A stretch of 64,000 nucleotides of DNA from Bacillus rubiinfantis (GTDB lineage: Bacteria > Bacillota > Bacilli > Bacillales > Cytobacillaceae), in assembly GCA_000752035.1 (NCBI GenBank), contig CCFE01000023.1, positions 176,674-240,673 on the forward strand, in the 5' to 3' direction. Of this stretch, positions 34,945-44,396 are shown one piece after another; within the stretch, counting starts at the first letter, position 1, and every line of letters starts with the position of its first letter. The notes beneath the pieces are model-generated. The model searched no databases. It worked only from the letters and a program-made list of their open reading frames with translations, and was not told the origin of the DNA. Both the position numbers and the translations under genes were made by a program.

Positions 34945-35035
34945 TTATTTCACCTCATTTTCTATTAACATCTAATAAAAGCAGGGCATTTTACTCCTAC
35001 ACGGAAATGCCCCTATCCATTCCTCCTCAGAAACA

Positions 35036-36193
35036 TTACATACGAACGGCAAATGCTGCGCTAGTTTGGTCCGCTTTGCCAATATTCCGGCTAATCTTTT
35101 GTAAATGCACGGCGGGAGTGCCCATGTTCAGTTGCAAGCTCTTGAAACGCCGAAAGCAGAATTGCAGTGGATAGTCGAGGTCAATACCCATTCCTCCATG
35201 CAATTGATGTGCTCCCGTTAACACTTGCTGGCCAGCCTTTCCAAGCCACGCCTTAGCAATCGCAGCTTCTCGCTCTGCTGGCAGACCGGCTTCTATGCGC
35301 CAAATTGCCTGGTAGGCAGCGAGTCTGCCGCCTTCAACAACGGTGAACATATCGGACAGGCGATGCTGAACAGATTGATAACTGCCAATCGCCCGGCCAA
35401 ACTGGCGGCGCTCTTTTACATAGTCATTTGTTACTTCCAATGCTCTGCGCAGCACTCCGGCCATTTCTACTGATTGCAGTGCCGTTACCATCAATAATGT
35501 TTTTTCAAGGGACAATCTGCCGTCCTCCCCCTCACCAAGCATACTATCTTTCGCCAAAGAAACTTTCTGAAAGCTAGTTTCATATAACCGGTCCGGTCCA
35601 ATCGCAGGCAGTGGCTTGTGGGTAACGCCTTCTTGATTTCCCCTTACCAAAAATAACCCTGCTTCTTTCGTTTCTCCTGTAACTGCTAACGTTAATAGGT
35701 AATCAGCAGATTGAGCAAAGGGAACGAATAGTTTTTTTCCAGAAAGTACATAGCCCTCACCTTCAGTTGATGCAGAAGCAGCGGCATGCTGAAAATCAAA
35801 CTGAGCTTGTGGTTCAGCAAACGCACCGGAAAAGATACATTTCCCTTCCGCAATCTGTGGCAACAAGGTTTGCTTCTGTGCCTCTGTCCCGCTATTTAAT
35901 AGAGGAACGACTCCGTAGGCAATAGTCGAAACAAACGGAGATGGAAGAGATGCCCAGCCCGCTTCCTCCACTACCACGGCTAGATCCATTAAGCTAGCGC
36001 CAAATCCACCATACTCCTCAGGTATTATTAAGCCAAGAAACCCGAGCTCGGCAACTTCTTTATACAATGAGGCTGAATAGCCTTCTTCACTATTTTCAGT
36101 ATTCCTTAATTCCGTAATAGAACATCTTTCTTTAAAAAACTTCTGTGCCATCGTTTTGAACTCTGCTTGAATTTCAGTTAAGGCAAATTCCAC
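35036..36193 (-). CDS. Acyl-CoA dehydrogenase subunit, ChsE1/FadE28-like (module A)
   Basis: This 385-residue acyl-CoA dehydrogenase is diverged. The FAD-contact strand reads GAFAEPQAQFDF instead of the usual TEPxAGSD, while RRQFGRAIGSYQSVQHRLSDM and HQLHGGMGIDLDYPL are kept. The HGG-G-D-YPL ending is the form seen in FadE28/ChsE1 subunits, which work only as heteromers with a FadE29/ChsE2 partner. The partner here is likely the 38.8-40.0 kb gene. The start is GTG at 36193 with an AGAGGTGG site, leaving 16 bases after the DUF35 gene; the longer frame to 36244 would overlap that gene. Confidence 0.88.
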   Translation of the reverse strand: MEFALTEIQAEFKTMAQKFFKERCSITELRNTENSEEGYSASLYKEVAELGFLGLIIPEEYGGFGASLMDLAVVVEEAGWASLPSPFVSTIAYGVVPLLNSGTEAQKQTLLPQIAEGKCIFSGAFAEPQAQFDFQHAAASASTEGEGYVLSGKKLFVPFAQSADYLLTLAVTGETKEAGLFLVRGNQEGVTHKPLPAIGPDRLYETSFQKVSLAKDSMLGEGEDGRLSLEKTLLMVTALQSVEMAGVLRRALEVTNDYVKERRQFGRAIGSYQSVQHRLSDMFTVVEGGRLAAYQAIWRIEAGLPAEREAAIAKAWLGKAGQQVLTGAHQLHGGMGIDLDYPLQFCFRRFKSLQLNMGTPAVHLQKISRNIGKADQTSAAFAVRM

Positions 36194-36209
36194 CTTGTTC
36201 CACCTCTTT

Positions 36210-36632
36210 TCATGTGTTTCGCCGCTTGAATTTTGGCAAGGCAAGATCTTCCCAGACCTGGTCTACTACTAATTCAACTGGCATCCCAATATAGATTTCT
36301 TCCGGCTTGCAGTCTACCATATTGGAAATGATGCGCACTCCTTCCACTAATTCTACGAGAACCACACCATAAGGGACTTCAAAACCTGGGTGAACAGACC
36401 GATAATAGATGACAAAGCTATAGACAGTTCCCTTTCCCGATGTCGGTACCCATTCCAATTGATAGTGGCGGCATTGGTGGCATACTGGACGCGGCGGGTG
36501 GGAATACGTCCCACAGTTTTTACATTTTTGCACATGCAATTGCCTTGTTTCTTGCAGGAGTTTCCAGTAATCAATCGTATCTTCATTCACATCTGGTCTG
36601 GGAATTGGATACTGTTTATTATATTGGACCAA
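36210..36632 (-). CDS. DUF35 Zn-ribbon/OB-fold protein (module A)
   Basis: This 140-residue protein has a rubredoxin-like Zn ribbon with CKNC (37-40) and CHQC (51-54), then an OB fold beginning KGTVYSFVIYYRS. DUF35 proteins bind acyl-CoA and pair with thiolase-superfamily enzymes; in the actinobacterial steroid pathway the DUF35 part of ChsH2 forms a complex with the aldolase Ltp2. Here it directly follows the thiolase-like gene by five bases, which supports such a complex. The start is TTG at 36632 with an AAGGAGGTAG site eight bases upstream. Confidence 0.92.
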   Translation of the reverse strand: MVQYNKQYPIPRPDVNEDTIDYWKLLQETRQLHVQKCKNCGTYSHPPRPVCHQCRHYQLEWVPTSGKGTVYSFVIYYRSVHPGFEVPYGVVLVELVEGVRIISNMVDCKPEEIYIGMPVELVVDQVWEDLALPKFKRRNT

Positions 36633-36637
36633 ATCAA

Positions 36638-37813
36638 CTACCTCCTTTTTAAGATAAGACCAGCAGTAGGTACTCCAGGCCCGCCGGTAACGAGGGAAAG
36701 TTCAACATCTTTGATTTGCGTCGTCGATGTCCCGCGAATTTGCCGGACTCCCTCAGCAATTAAATTCATTCCGTGGATATACCCTTCCGACATTAAGCCA
36801 CCGGACGTATTGATTGGTAGCTCACCATCAGGACGAATCCGATGTCCTCCTTCGCAAAAAGCGACCCCCTCTCCTTTACCAACAAATCCAAGGGCTTCCA
36901 ATTGCATCGGGATTTCCGAACTAAAAGCATCATACAGTTGAGCAACATCAATATCCTTTGGCGTCACACCCGCCATTTGAAAAATCTTTTTCCCATAGGC
37001 AGCAATTTCCGGATATCCGGTAATATCTTCACGATAAAAACTGGTCATCTGTTCACCGTTGGTCGCCATCCCCTGAGATACCCCAGAAATATAAGCAGGG
37101 CGCTGTTTTAAATGCTGGGCACGCTCGGCAGTCGTGACGATGATTGCCACCGCGCCATCGACGTTAACACAGCAATCATGTCTTCTTAACGGGGTGACAT
37201 TCATTGGAGATTTCATATATTCTTCATAGCTTAATGGTCGCTCATAGAATAAGGCATGCGGGTTGCGATTGGCATTCTCACGATTAACCTGGGCAATCGG
37301 GAAGAAGGCGCCGTCTCTAATGCCAAATTCATGCATATAACGCTGCGTGAACATCCCAATCCAGGAAACAGGGGTAATCAAGCCATATGGAAGATACATT
37401 CCCCAGTACACATCATTGTTATATGATGATTTCGAGGAATCAAAATCGCCAATCTTTACCGGTGCTGAGGCATCGCGGATTGAGCGGACACAAACAACAT
37501 AGTTAGCCAAGCCTGCATGAACGGCAGCAACGGCATGGGCGATGGTTCCGCAGCTGCCACCGCCACCATATGGTGTTTTACTAAAAAAGCTCAAATCTGG
37601 GATTCCCAATGAACGAACAATCTCAATCTGTTCGGCCGTATCCATTGTGTAGTTAATCATGCCATCAATATCTTCAATGTTAAGGCCGGCATCTTCAACG
37701 GCGTCCAGGATGGCCTCTGTTGCCATTTTTAACTCTGTGCGGCCGCAGTTGCGGCTAATCTCAGTTCTGCCAATTCCAACAATCGCTGTTTTATCACGGA
37801 TATTTTCCACCAT
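36638..37813 (-). CDS. SCP2-thiolase-like protein, Ltp2/aldolase type (module A)
   Basis: This 391-residue thiolase-superfamily protein has GGGGSCGTIAHA at the nucleophile loop (Cys88), but the usual GHPxGA motif is replaced by SEGYIHGMN (Tyr345), and the NEAF-type loop is AQLYDAFS (Tyr294). Tyrosines in place of thiolase His residues, with a DUF35 partner next door, are features of Ltp2-like retro-aldolases. Cys88 leaves thiolase activity possible. The start has GGGAGGTAATC. It lies three bases from the MaoC gene. Family is sure; aldolase versus thiolase is an inference. Confidence 0.88.
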   Translation of the reverse strand: MVENIRDKTAIVGIGRTEISRNCGRTELKMATEAILDAVEDAGLNIEDIDGMINYTMDTAEQIEIVRSLGIPDLSFFSKTPYGGGGSCGTIAHAVAAVHAGLANYVVCVRSIRDASAPVKIGDFDSSKSSYNNDVYWGMYLPYGLITPVSWIGMFTQRYMHEFGIRDGAFFPIAQVNRENANRNPHALFYERPLSYEEYMKSPMNVTPLRRHDCCVNVDGAVAIIVTTAERAQHLKQRPAYISGVSQGMATNGEQMTSFYREDITGYPEIAAYGKKIFQMAGVTPKDIDVAQLYDAFSSEIPMQLEALGFVGKGEGVAFCEGGHRIRPDGELPINTSGGLMSEGYIHGMNLIAEGVRQIRGTSTTQIKDVELSLVTGGPGVPTAGLILKRR

Positions 37814-37815
37814 GA

Positions 37816-38256
37816 TTACCTCCCTGGCAGGGCCAGTACTGCTCTCCCTGCGGCATGATTACCTAGTGAATTTCTTCCGATAAATTCAATTTCGACGAGG
37901 TTTTGCCCATCTCGTTGGTATTTCTGCGTCACAGTTCCAGTAATCGTCATTGTATCGCCAGGATAATTTGGAACGGCTAGTCTAAGAACGATACTCTTTA
38001 TTTCACTGGCCGGACCTGCCCAATCAGTAAGATATTTCCCAATCAAGCCATTGGTTGTAAGGATGTTCATAAATACATTATCGGCTCCAGCCTTTCTTGC
38101 GGCATGATAATCATGATGGACTTCTGCATAATCATGAGTAGCTGAAATAGCACCGCCCACTACTAGGGCAGCCGTAATTTTCCGCTCATGAATTGGTAAT
38201 TCTTCACCAACTTGCACATCCTCCCAGCAGATGGAATTCCTAGTTGTCATATTCAT
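37816..38256 (-). CDS. MaoC-like enoyl-CoA hydratase, catalytic subunit (module A)
   Basis: This 146-residue single hot-dog protein has THDYAEVHHDYHAARKAG, which gives the Asp42-x4-His47 pair of R-specific hydratases. It probably adds water to a 2-enoyl-CoA. It pairs with the neighbouring 171-residue MaoC-like protein, which lacks the His, as ChsH1 pairs with ChsH2-N. A GGGGGA site precedes the ATG. Spacing is 11 bases from the upstream gene and two bases to the thiolase-like gene. Confidence 0.88.
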   Translation of the reverse strand: MNMTTRNSICWEDVQVGEELPIHERKITAALVVGGAISATHDYAEVHHDYHAARKAGADNVFMNILTTNGLIGKYLTDWAGPASEIKSIVLRLAVPNYPGDTMTITGTVTQKYQRDGQNLVEIEFIGRNSLGNHAAGRAVLALPGR

Positions 38257-38267
38257 TGCTTTTCCCC

Positions 38268-38783
38268 CTATTCCTTCGAAATGGCGTTATAAGCCAAAAT
38301 GGTAAATGTTTGTTTACAGACTAATTCATCCCGCTGATTAAAGAACTTGTAGAGGAAGGTTACAAAGTAACCAGGACCACGAACCGTCTGCTTTTCAGGA
38401 GAAACTTTATCAACTGAAATGGTATAGCTAATCTCATCCCCGAGCATCATCGGTGCAAAGTACTCTTGCCCTTGTTCTGTGGCTACAATTGAGGAATAGC
38501 CCTGCTTTGCTAATTCAGCAATCAACTGTTCCATTGGATTTGGCTCTCTATCTGTCGGCGGCCAAAGCGGGCTCATCGTATACACTTGGACCTGCATTGG
38601 CGGTGCAATGATTCCGCCGTATTTTGAATTTCTAGCGTATTCCTCATCCTGATATAATGGATTGCTATCCTCCATGACCTCACACCAATGGCGAATCATT
38701 TGCTTACATACCTTATCTGGACCAACGATTTTCTCCGAATCAATACCAATAAACTCCTGTATTTTCTCCTTCATTAAAGCCAT
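38268..38783 (-). CDS. MaoC-like dehydratase, non-catalytic N-type subunit (module A)
   Basis: This 171-residue hot-dog protein has MEDSNPLYQDEEYA and YGGIIAPPM, the pattern of the N-terminal MaoC (FAS1-DH-like) domains. The catalytic His of the Asp-x4-His pair is Tyr here, so it is predicted to be a structural partner that shapes the pocket for bulky substrates. A GAGGAGGATAATAG site precedes the ATG. It matches the role of ChsH2-N. It heads the sub-operon after the dehydrogenase gene. Confidence 0.87.
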   Translation of the reverse strand: MALMKEKIQEFIGIDSEKIVGPDKVCKQMIRHWCEVMEDSNPLYQDEEYARNSKYGGIIAPPMQVQVYTMSPLWPPTDREPNPMEQLIAELAKQGYSSIVATEQGQEYFAPMMLGDEISYTISVDKVSPEKQTVRGPGYFVTFLYKFFNQRDELVCKQTFTILAYNAISKE

Positions 38784-38839
38784 CTATTATCCTCCTCAAC
38801 CTATTAATCTACGTCAATGCTAGCGCTTACAACAGAACT

Positions 38840-40003
38840 TTAACTTCTTGGCAGACCTAAACCAAAACGGGCCACAAGATCGCGCTGCACGTCATTTGCC
38901 CCGCCGCCGAACAGATAGACAAGCCGCTTTTTCGCGTGCTCTGGTGCATAGCCATCGGCAACTGACCACTCCGAGCCGGCCTCTACCTGACCAAACATAC
39001 CCATGATTTGCATACATGTATCAAAAACCTTCTGATTCAGTTCTGCTGCGAACACTTTATTCATTGATGGTCGAAATGGAGCTGCCTTTTCATTAGAATG
39101 CGCCCATGCTGCCCGATAGTTTAGCAATCTCAGAATCTCCATCTCTACTGTTAGTTCTGCAAGACTGTCACGCACCCATGCCTGATCAATGACACGAAGG
39201 CCATCAAGTTCAGTTTTGCTTGCCCAGTTAATCGTTTCCTCGAGCATTCTCTCCATTCTCGAATAGGTTGACAACATCAGCCGCTCTAATGAAAGCTGAG
39301 TAGTAATATATTCCCAGCCTTTGTTTTCCTCACCAACAAGAGCACTAAGCGGGACACGCATATTATCGTAATAGGATACATTCGAACGTTCCCCAATCAG
39401 GTTCATCGGGGTAACCGAAAATCCAGGCAGATTAGTAGGAACTAAGAAAATCGAAATCCCCTTATGTTTAGGTGCATCTGGATCGGTTCGAGCTGCAAGC
39501 CAAATGTAATCGGCTAGATGAGCATTTGTCGTAAACACTTTTTGACCGTTGATGATGTACGAATCCCCGTCGCGTACGGCTCTCGTTTGCAAGGCGGCCA
39601 GATCCGTCCCAGCTTGAGGTTCTGTGTACCCAATCGCGATTTCTACTTCACCCTTTAAGATTTTTGGTAAAAAATAATTTTTTTGCTCCTCGGTTCCTAA
39701 TTTCATCAATGTTGGTCCGACTGTTTCGAGGGTAATAAACGGGATATTGACACCGGTGCGCTCAATTTCCTCCAAGAAAATATACTGCTCTAGCGGTGTT
39801 CTTCCCTGTCCACCATATTCTACCGGCCAGCCAATTCCGAGCCAGCCATCTTCACCAAGCTTCTTAATATACTCACGCCATAATGGACCTCCATCCGGGT
39901 TGTCCTTTAGCTCCTCCAGAAGTTCAAGAGTAATATGTTTGTCTAAATACGAACGAATATCCTCTTTTAGCTTTTGCTGTTCAGCGGTTAGATCAAAACG
40001 CAA
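38840..40003 (-). CDS. Acyl-CoA dehydrogenase subunit, ChsE2/FadE29-like (module A)
   Basis: This 387-residue acyl-CoA dehydrogenase carries the full FAD-contact motif YTEPQAGTDLAALQT and ends with GGGANDVQRDLVARFGLGLP, the form in which the YEGT glutamate is replaced. This matches the FadE29/ChsE2 class, with the 35.0-36.2 kb protein as probable heteromeric partner. Start choice: an ATG at 40009 directly abuts its AGGTG site, so TTG at 40003 (MRFDLTAEQQ) with eight-base spacing is preferred, but either could be used. It follows the ligase gene by 34 bases. Confidence 0.88.
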   Translation of the reverse strand: MRFDLTAEQQKLKEDIRSYLDKHITLELLEELKDNPDGGPLWREYIKKLGEDGWLGIGWPVEYGGQGRTPLEQYIFLEEIERTGVNIPFITLETVGPTLMKLGTEEQKNYFLPKILKGEVEIAIGYTEPQAGTDLAALQTRAVRDGDSYIINGQKVFTTNAHLADYIWLAARTDPDAPKHKGISIFLVPTNLPGFSVTPMNLIGERSNVSYYDNMRVPLSALVGEENKGWEYITTQLSLERLMLSTYSRMERMLEETINWASKTELDGLRVIDQAWVRDSLAELTVEMEILRLLNYRAAWAHSNEKAAPFRPSMNKVFAAELNQKVFDTCMQIMGMFGQVEAGSEWSVADGYAPEHAKKRLVYLFGGGANDVQRDLVARFGLGLPRS

Positions 40004-40037
40004 CTGCATCACCTCATTTTTTTCTGAAAAATTACAT

Positions 40038-41609
40038 TCATTGATTAAGCGGCTCACTCACAAATTGCTGCCGTAAATCGCGTTTTAAAATTTTACCTGA
40101 GGATGTCCGGGGCAATTCATCAGTGAATTCAAGCTTGACTGGACATTTAAAACTGGCTAAATGTTTTCGGCATAAGGCAATAAGGTCTTCTGATTCAGGT
40201 GGTTTTCCCGGATTACTCGCGACAACTACCGCCATGACCTCCTCACCCCATTCAAGGCTTGGGATGCCAATTACAGCTGCATCGACTACTTCCGGATGTG
40301 CCAGCAATACATCCTCAATTTCTTGAGGGGAGATATTTTCTCCGCCACGAATAATCATGTCAGAGCTGCGGCCGCTTAAAAACAAATAACCATCTTCATC
40401 AAGCCAACCCATATCCTTCGTGTTAATCCAGCCATTCACAATTGTTTCACTAGAGGCATCTGGGCGCTTCCAATACCCTTTCATGGCCTTTTCTGTCCGT
40501 ATGTAAACATGGCCAATTGTATTAGTGTCAACTGGGCTACCGCTATCGTCGAGAATCTTGATTTCGACATTCGGTAATGGTTTGCCGACAGATGACAGCC
40601 TGCGGATTTTTTTCTTTATTTCCGCTTCCGAACCCGTTAATTTATGATCCTCAGGGCCTAGTACACTGACTGTTGAAGTTGTTTCGGTCATCCCGAAGGC
40701 GTTAGCAAAATTGACGGTCGACGGAAATTCTTCAATCGCACGGCGAATGACTGGAAAGGGCATCGGAGCAGCACCATAGGACAAACTTTGCAAACTGCTT
40801 AAATTCGTTGATTGGAATCTAGGATGATCAATGACACGCTTAAGCATCGTCGGGACCAAAAAGGCATGAGTTGCTTGCTCTGCTTCTACTGTCTCCAGCC
40901 ATTCCTGTGCGGCAAATTGGCGCATTAAAACTAACCGTCTCCCCGAATAAATACAGTTACAAATAGCTGTCGCACCAGCAACATGATAACTGGGAACGCA
41001 AATAAGCGATGAACCATTTGGTGTACCGTCAGCCGCCTCAGAATGACTCATGACATAGTTTGATAATTGCGCATAGGTAATCATGACGCCTTTAGGCCTG
41101 CTGGTCGTTCCGCTTGTATACAAGAGAATGGCTACTTCATCTTCTTCAACATCCTCAAATTCAACCACAGGTTCAGGAACTATTGACAGCAACTCTTCGT
41201 ACTCAGGGCCAATCTGATGAGCACCACCAATACATACCGTGAGTTCGATCTCTTTACCTGCTAAGAGTGGTGCAACCATATCCGCATATCGCTGTTCCAC
41301 TATTAGTGCCTTTACACCAGCATCTTCAATCATAAAAGCCAATTCATCCGGTTTTGCGCGGTAATTAATCGGCACAATCGCAGCCCCTAACTGGAATGCA
41401 GCAAAGAATGCTTCCACCGTTTCGGAGCTATTCGTACTAATAATGCCAACACGGTCCCCTCGTGAAATTCCATATGAAGACAGCGCAGCTGCAAAAAGGC
41501 CGGTACGTTCGATTAATTGAGAATAGGTAAATCGTTTTTTTTCAAACGTTATAATCTCCTGCTCCGATGCAATCGTTCCGGCAATATTCAGCAATAAATA
41601 GGCGTTCAC
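40038..41609 (-). CDS. AMP-forming acyl-CoA ligase (module A)
   Basis: This 523-residue ANL-superfamily ligase has the P-loop YTSGTTSRPKGVM, the GMTETTSTVS adenine motif, the hinge KDMGWLDEDGYLFLSGRSSDMI (cited only as DGYLFLSGRSSD) and the C-terminal catalytic Lys in PRTSSGKILKRDL. It activates a carboxylic acid with ATP and CoA. Likely substrates are large or branched acids given its position at the head of the module A operon. The start is GTG at 41609 after AAAGGGGG. It is divergent from the TetR regulator gene. Confidence 0.92.
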   Translation of the reverse strand: MNAYLLLNIAGTIASEQEIITFEKKRFTYSQLIERTGLFAAALSSYGISRGDRVGIISTNSSETVEAFFAAFQLGAAIVPINYRAKPDELAFMIEDAGVKALIVEQRYADMVAPLLAGKEIELTVCIGGAHQIGPEYEELLSIVPEPVVEFEDVEEDEVAILLYTSGTTSRPKGVMITYAQLSNYVMSHSEAADGTPNGSSLICVPSYHVAGATAICNCIYSGRRLVLMRQFAAQEWLETVEAEQATHAFLVPTMLKRVIDHPRFQSTNLSSLQSLSYGAAPMPFPVIRRAIEEFPSTVNFANAFGMTETTSTVSVLGPEDHKLTGSEAEIKKKIRRLSSVGKPLPNVEIKILDDSGSPVDTNTIGHVYIRTEKAMKGYWKRPDASSETIVNGWINTKDMGWLDEDGYLFLSGRSSDMIIRGGENISPQEIEDVLLAHPEVVDAAVIGIPSLEWGEEVMAVVVASNPGKPPESEDLIALCRKHLASFKCPVKLEFTDELPRTSSGKILKRDLRQQFVSEPLNQ

Positions 41610-41762
41610 CCCTTAACCCCCTTTTAACCAACATTTTATTAAGATAATTAGTTTTAATTTTCTGAATCTTGTTGCCATTGCGTTAATGATAATATATAAT
41701 TACGAATATAGCAATACATAAAATGTAAAAACTTTTCATTTTGAATTATCCATTTCTTTACA

Positions 41763-41776
41763 TGCTAACATTAGCA
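41763..41776. promoter_or_regulatory. 14-bp palindrome between ligase and tetR genes
   Basis: TGCTAA-CA-TTAGCA is a perfect inverted repeat within the divergent promoter region, well placed to be the operator of the adjacent TetR protein for both genes. Confidence 0.5.
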
Positions 41777-41838
41777 AAACCACATTCTATTAGCTCCAGG
41801 TAAATTTTTCAAATAAACAGGCTTAGGGGGATGTAGAA

Positions 41839-42450
41839 TTGAAAACGAATAGGAGAGTTGACAGAAGAATCGTCCGTTCCAGACAGATGTTAAAGGATGC
41901 ACTGGTTGCGTTAATTGCTGAAAAGGAATTTTCCGCAATTTCAATTACCGATATTATTAATCGTTCAGACTTAAACAGATCTACCTTTTATGCCCATTTC
42001 AGCAATAAAGATGAACTGATGTCATCCATTATCGATGAATTGATCACTGGAATGATTAATAGCATGCAGACAGCAGCTAACAATAAGCAGAAGGATGGTT
42101 TATACCAACCAGGGCAAGCAACTATTCAGCTATTTACATATGTTGAAGATCACGCCAATTATTTTAAAACAATGCTTAATAACCAACGTGTCCCACAGTT
42201 ATCTCAGCGCTTGTCTGATACGTTATACGCCTTTTATTTAGACGAGATAAAAAAATTTCCAAAACAGAGTGACCAGCTCCCTATGAATAATGGTCTTTTT
42301 GCTTGTTATCTCACCTCTGTTGTCATTGGTTTTATCTACCATTGGTTGATTGTTACAGATCTAAAATATTCCCCAGAATTTATTTCTCAAGAACTGATTA
42401 AGGTTTTCACACAAAAAGCAACTATTCCCTATTTGCAGCCATCATTCTAA
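41839..42450 (+). CDS. TetR-family transcriptional regulator
   Basis: This 203-residue protein has an N-terminal TetR helix-turn-helix: ISITDIINRSDLNRSTFYAHF with KDEL following (residues about 35-60). The C-terminal ligand domain is all-helical. The start is TTG at 41839 after AGGGGGATG. It is transcribed away from the module A operon and toward the MFS gene; TetR proteins in this setting usually respond to an acyl-CoA or the transported acid. A palindrome at 41763-41776 is a candidate operator. Confidence 0.9.
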   Translation: MKTNRRVDRRIVRSRQMLKDALVALIAEKEFSAISITDIINRSDLNRSTFYAHFSNKDELMSSIIDELITGMINSMQTAANNKQKDGLYQPGQATIQLFTYVEDHANYFKTMLNNQRVPQLSQRLSDTLYAFYLDEIKKFPKQSDQLPMNNGLFACYLTSVVIGFIYHWLIVTDLKYSPEFISQELIKVFTQKATIPYLQPSF

Positions 42451-42680
42451 CTTTCATATGTTGGACTCTCCCAGAAATTAAATAGCAAACAAATACAGGT
42501 GAATTGTTGAATATCTCACCTTTTACCGATAAACAAGAGTGCTTTTATCGCTTTGCCAACATTTCCTCTTTTTTTGCTGATTGCTATTCATAGTACTGAA
42601 CTTTATAATCAGTTAACAGAATAGTCAGAAATTTTATTTTTACAGCCATAGAGACAAGAGGGTGATTATTTTCTTATGAT

Positions 42681-42694
42681 TGAAAGCGCTTAAC
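42681..42694. promoter_or_regulatory. Possible cre (CcpA) site upstream of MFS gene
   Basis: TGAAAGCGCTTAAC matches the catabolite-responsive element TGWAARCGYTWNCW except at the last two bases. The surrounding gap 42451-42740 otherwise holds only AT-rich sequence and one hairpin (CGATAAA/TTTATCG, about 42527-42550) that lacks a T run. Confidence 0.4.
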
Positions 42695-42740
42695 TTTATT
42701 TTTTCAACATTTTAATCATTTATTTTTAGGGGGAGTTAAA

Positions 42741-44336
42741 TTGGAAACTTCTGTAACAAGAAAACATTGGATTCAGTTCGTTGCGCTAGTGTTTGGGGCC
42801 TTTATCTGTATTGAGGCAATGGTTTTTCAAGCACCGGCCGTACCAATCATCGCTCAGCATTTTAAGGTGCCAGCTTTTCTATCAGGACTAATTATTTTAT
42901 CATTCTATATCACTTCAACAGCGTTCTATCCCCTTGCTGGCAGGATTGCAGACAGGGTCGGCAGGAAACGAGTTATTTTGTTTGGAATGGTGCTTTTTAC
43001 TCTTTCAGAATTCGCCGCTGCCTTAAGTCCAACGTTTTCGTTTCTCCTCGTTGCTCGTGTTGTTCAAGGATTATCGGTAGCTTGTATTCTTCCTGTATCA
43101 CTTGCCTATATCGGTGTGTTATTCCCACCTGAAAAACGTGGAATGGCCTCGGGAATTTTTTCTGCTTTTCAGGCTTTGGCCTCCACAACCGGGGCTGTGA
43201 TCGCTGGTTATTTAATCAGTATTTACGGCTGGCCTATTGTTTATTGGGTCAGCGGCGGGCTAACGGCAATCGGATTCTTCGTCATACTCGCATTAGTTCC
43301 TGAATCAAAAGGGGAAGCTAGCAAATCATTTGATTTGGTTGGCACGATTTTAATCATTATTGTGACCGGATGCTTGTTAACTGTTTCAACACTGGTCAGA
43401 AGCTTTGGCCCAGGCTCTGCTATTACACTGGGTACACTTGCCATCGGGGTCCTCTCTGCGATTCTTTTGTGGGTCAATCAAAATCGCAAAGAAAATCCGC
43501 TGATTGAACTTTCTCTTTTAAAAAATCGCCTGTTTACTATTGTGGTCGTAACCAATTTAGTGATTGTGGCCGGCTATCAATTATTTATTTACGGAATGAA
43601 TTTCTTCTTGACAACTAGACCAGGAGGAGATGTATCTGAAACAGGCTGGTTTTACACCGCTATCTATAGTTCCGGCTTTATTGGCAACTTGCTTTATGGG
43701 AAATTGACAGATAAGTTTAATGGTAAAAAACTACTAACCTCGGTTCTGATCTTGCCTATTCTGACACTTATCCTTTACGCTTTTTCGGTTACATCTGGAT
43801 CTAGCTTCCAATACATTTTTATCTTAACGTTCTTCTTTGGCTTTGCGATGGGAGCCGTTACGCCAACAATCATTAAATTCGCTTTAGGAGAGATGGTGCC
43901 AGAAAAGTATGCAGCCGGGTCATCATTGTTCCAATTTATCCGTGACTTTGGTGCACCATTGGGCCAGGTTGCGGGGATTGTTATCTTTACCACCTTGACC
44001 ACGTCATATACAAGCTCCGCTTTAGTTGACAAAGCGGAACAGGCAGGAGTGAAAACAGAGCATATCACGGCTCTAGAGCAGGCAGCAGCCAGCGGGGGAA
44101 CACAAATCGACGCTGAACTTTCTAGTGAACTAGAATCACTCGGGATTAAATTTGAGGATTTATTAAATTATGCCCGAGGAGAGGCGTTTACTGACGCCCT
44201 TCAAATTATCTCCTTTATTACGATTGGCTTCTTGCTAGTCTCGATTATTCTTGGTTACTTAATTCCAAACAAAACTACTAGTGAAAAAACTGAAACAGTT
44301 GTAAAAGCTGATCCTGCTGCAGAGACGAAAGTTTAA
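42741..44336 (+). CDS. MFS transporter, 14-helix type
   Basis: This 531-residue transporter has about 14 membrane helices. Motif A reads GRIADRVGRKRVI and the helix 5 region contains STTGAVIAGYLIS. A long outside loop lies between helices 13 and 14 (about residues 430-480). The start is TTG at 42741, with AGGGGGAG upstream. It lies between the two acyl-CoA modules and after the TetR gene, so it may import or export the acid that the island degrades. This role is inferred from position only. Confidence 0.87.
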   Translation: METSVTRKHWIQFVALVFGAFICIEAMVFQAPAVPIIAQHFKVPAFLSGLIILSFYITSTAFYPLAGRIADRVGRKRVILFGMVLFTLSEFAAALSPTFSFLLVARVVQGLSVACILPVSLAYIGVLFPPEKRGMASGIFSAFQALASTTGAVIAGYLISIYGWPIVYWVSGGLTAIGFFVILALVPESKGEASKSFDLVGTILIIIVTGCLLTVSTLVRSFGPGSAITLGTLAIGVLSAILLWVNQNRKENPLIELSLLKNRLFTIVVVTNLVIVAGYQLFIYGMNFFLTTRPGGDVSETGWFYTAIYSSGFIGNLLYGKLTDKFNGKKLLTSVLILPILTLILYAFSVTSGSSFQYIFILTFFFGFAMGAVTPTIIKFALGEMVPEKYAAGSSLFQFIRDFGAPLGQVAGIVIFTTLTTSYTSSALVDKAEQAGVKTEHITALEQAAASGGTQIDAELSSELESLGIKFEDLLNYARGEAFTDALQIISFITIGFLLVSIILGYLIPNKTTSEKTETVVKADPAAETKV

Positions 44337-44347
44337 ACTTCCTAATA

Positions 44348-44389
44348 AAGCAAAATGCCGCTAATTCACTCATTAGCGGCATTTTGCTG
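44348..44389. terminator. Bidirectional terminator, 17-bp perfect stem
   Basis: AGCAAAATGCCGCTAAT and its exact complement flank a six-base loop between the convergent MFS and ligase genes. Confidence 0.92.
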
Positions 44390-44396
44390 TGTTTCG

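Noticed and set aside
36638..37813. Ordinary acetyl-CoA acetyltransferase
   Set aside because: GHPxGA is missing and a DUF35 gene is adjacent, which points to the Ltp2/SCP2-like branch.
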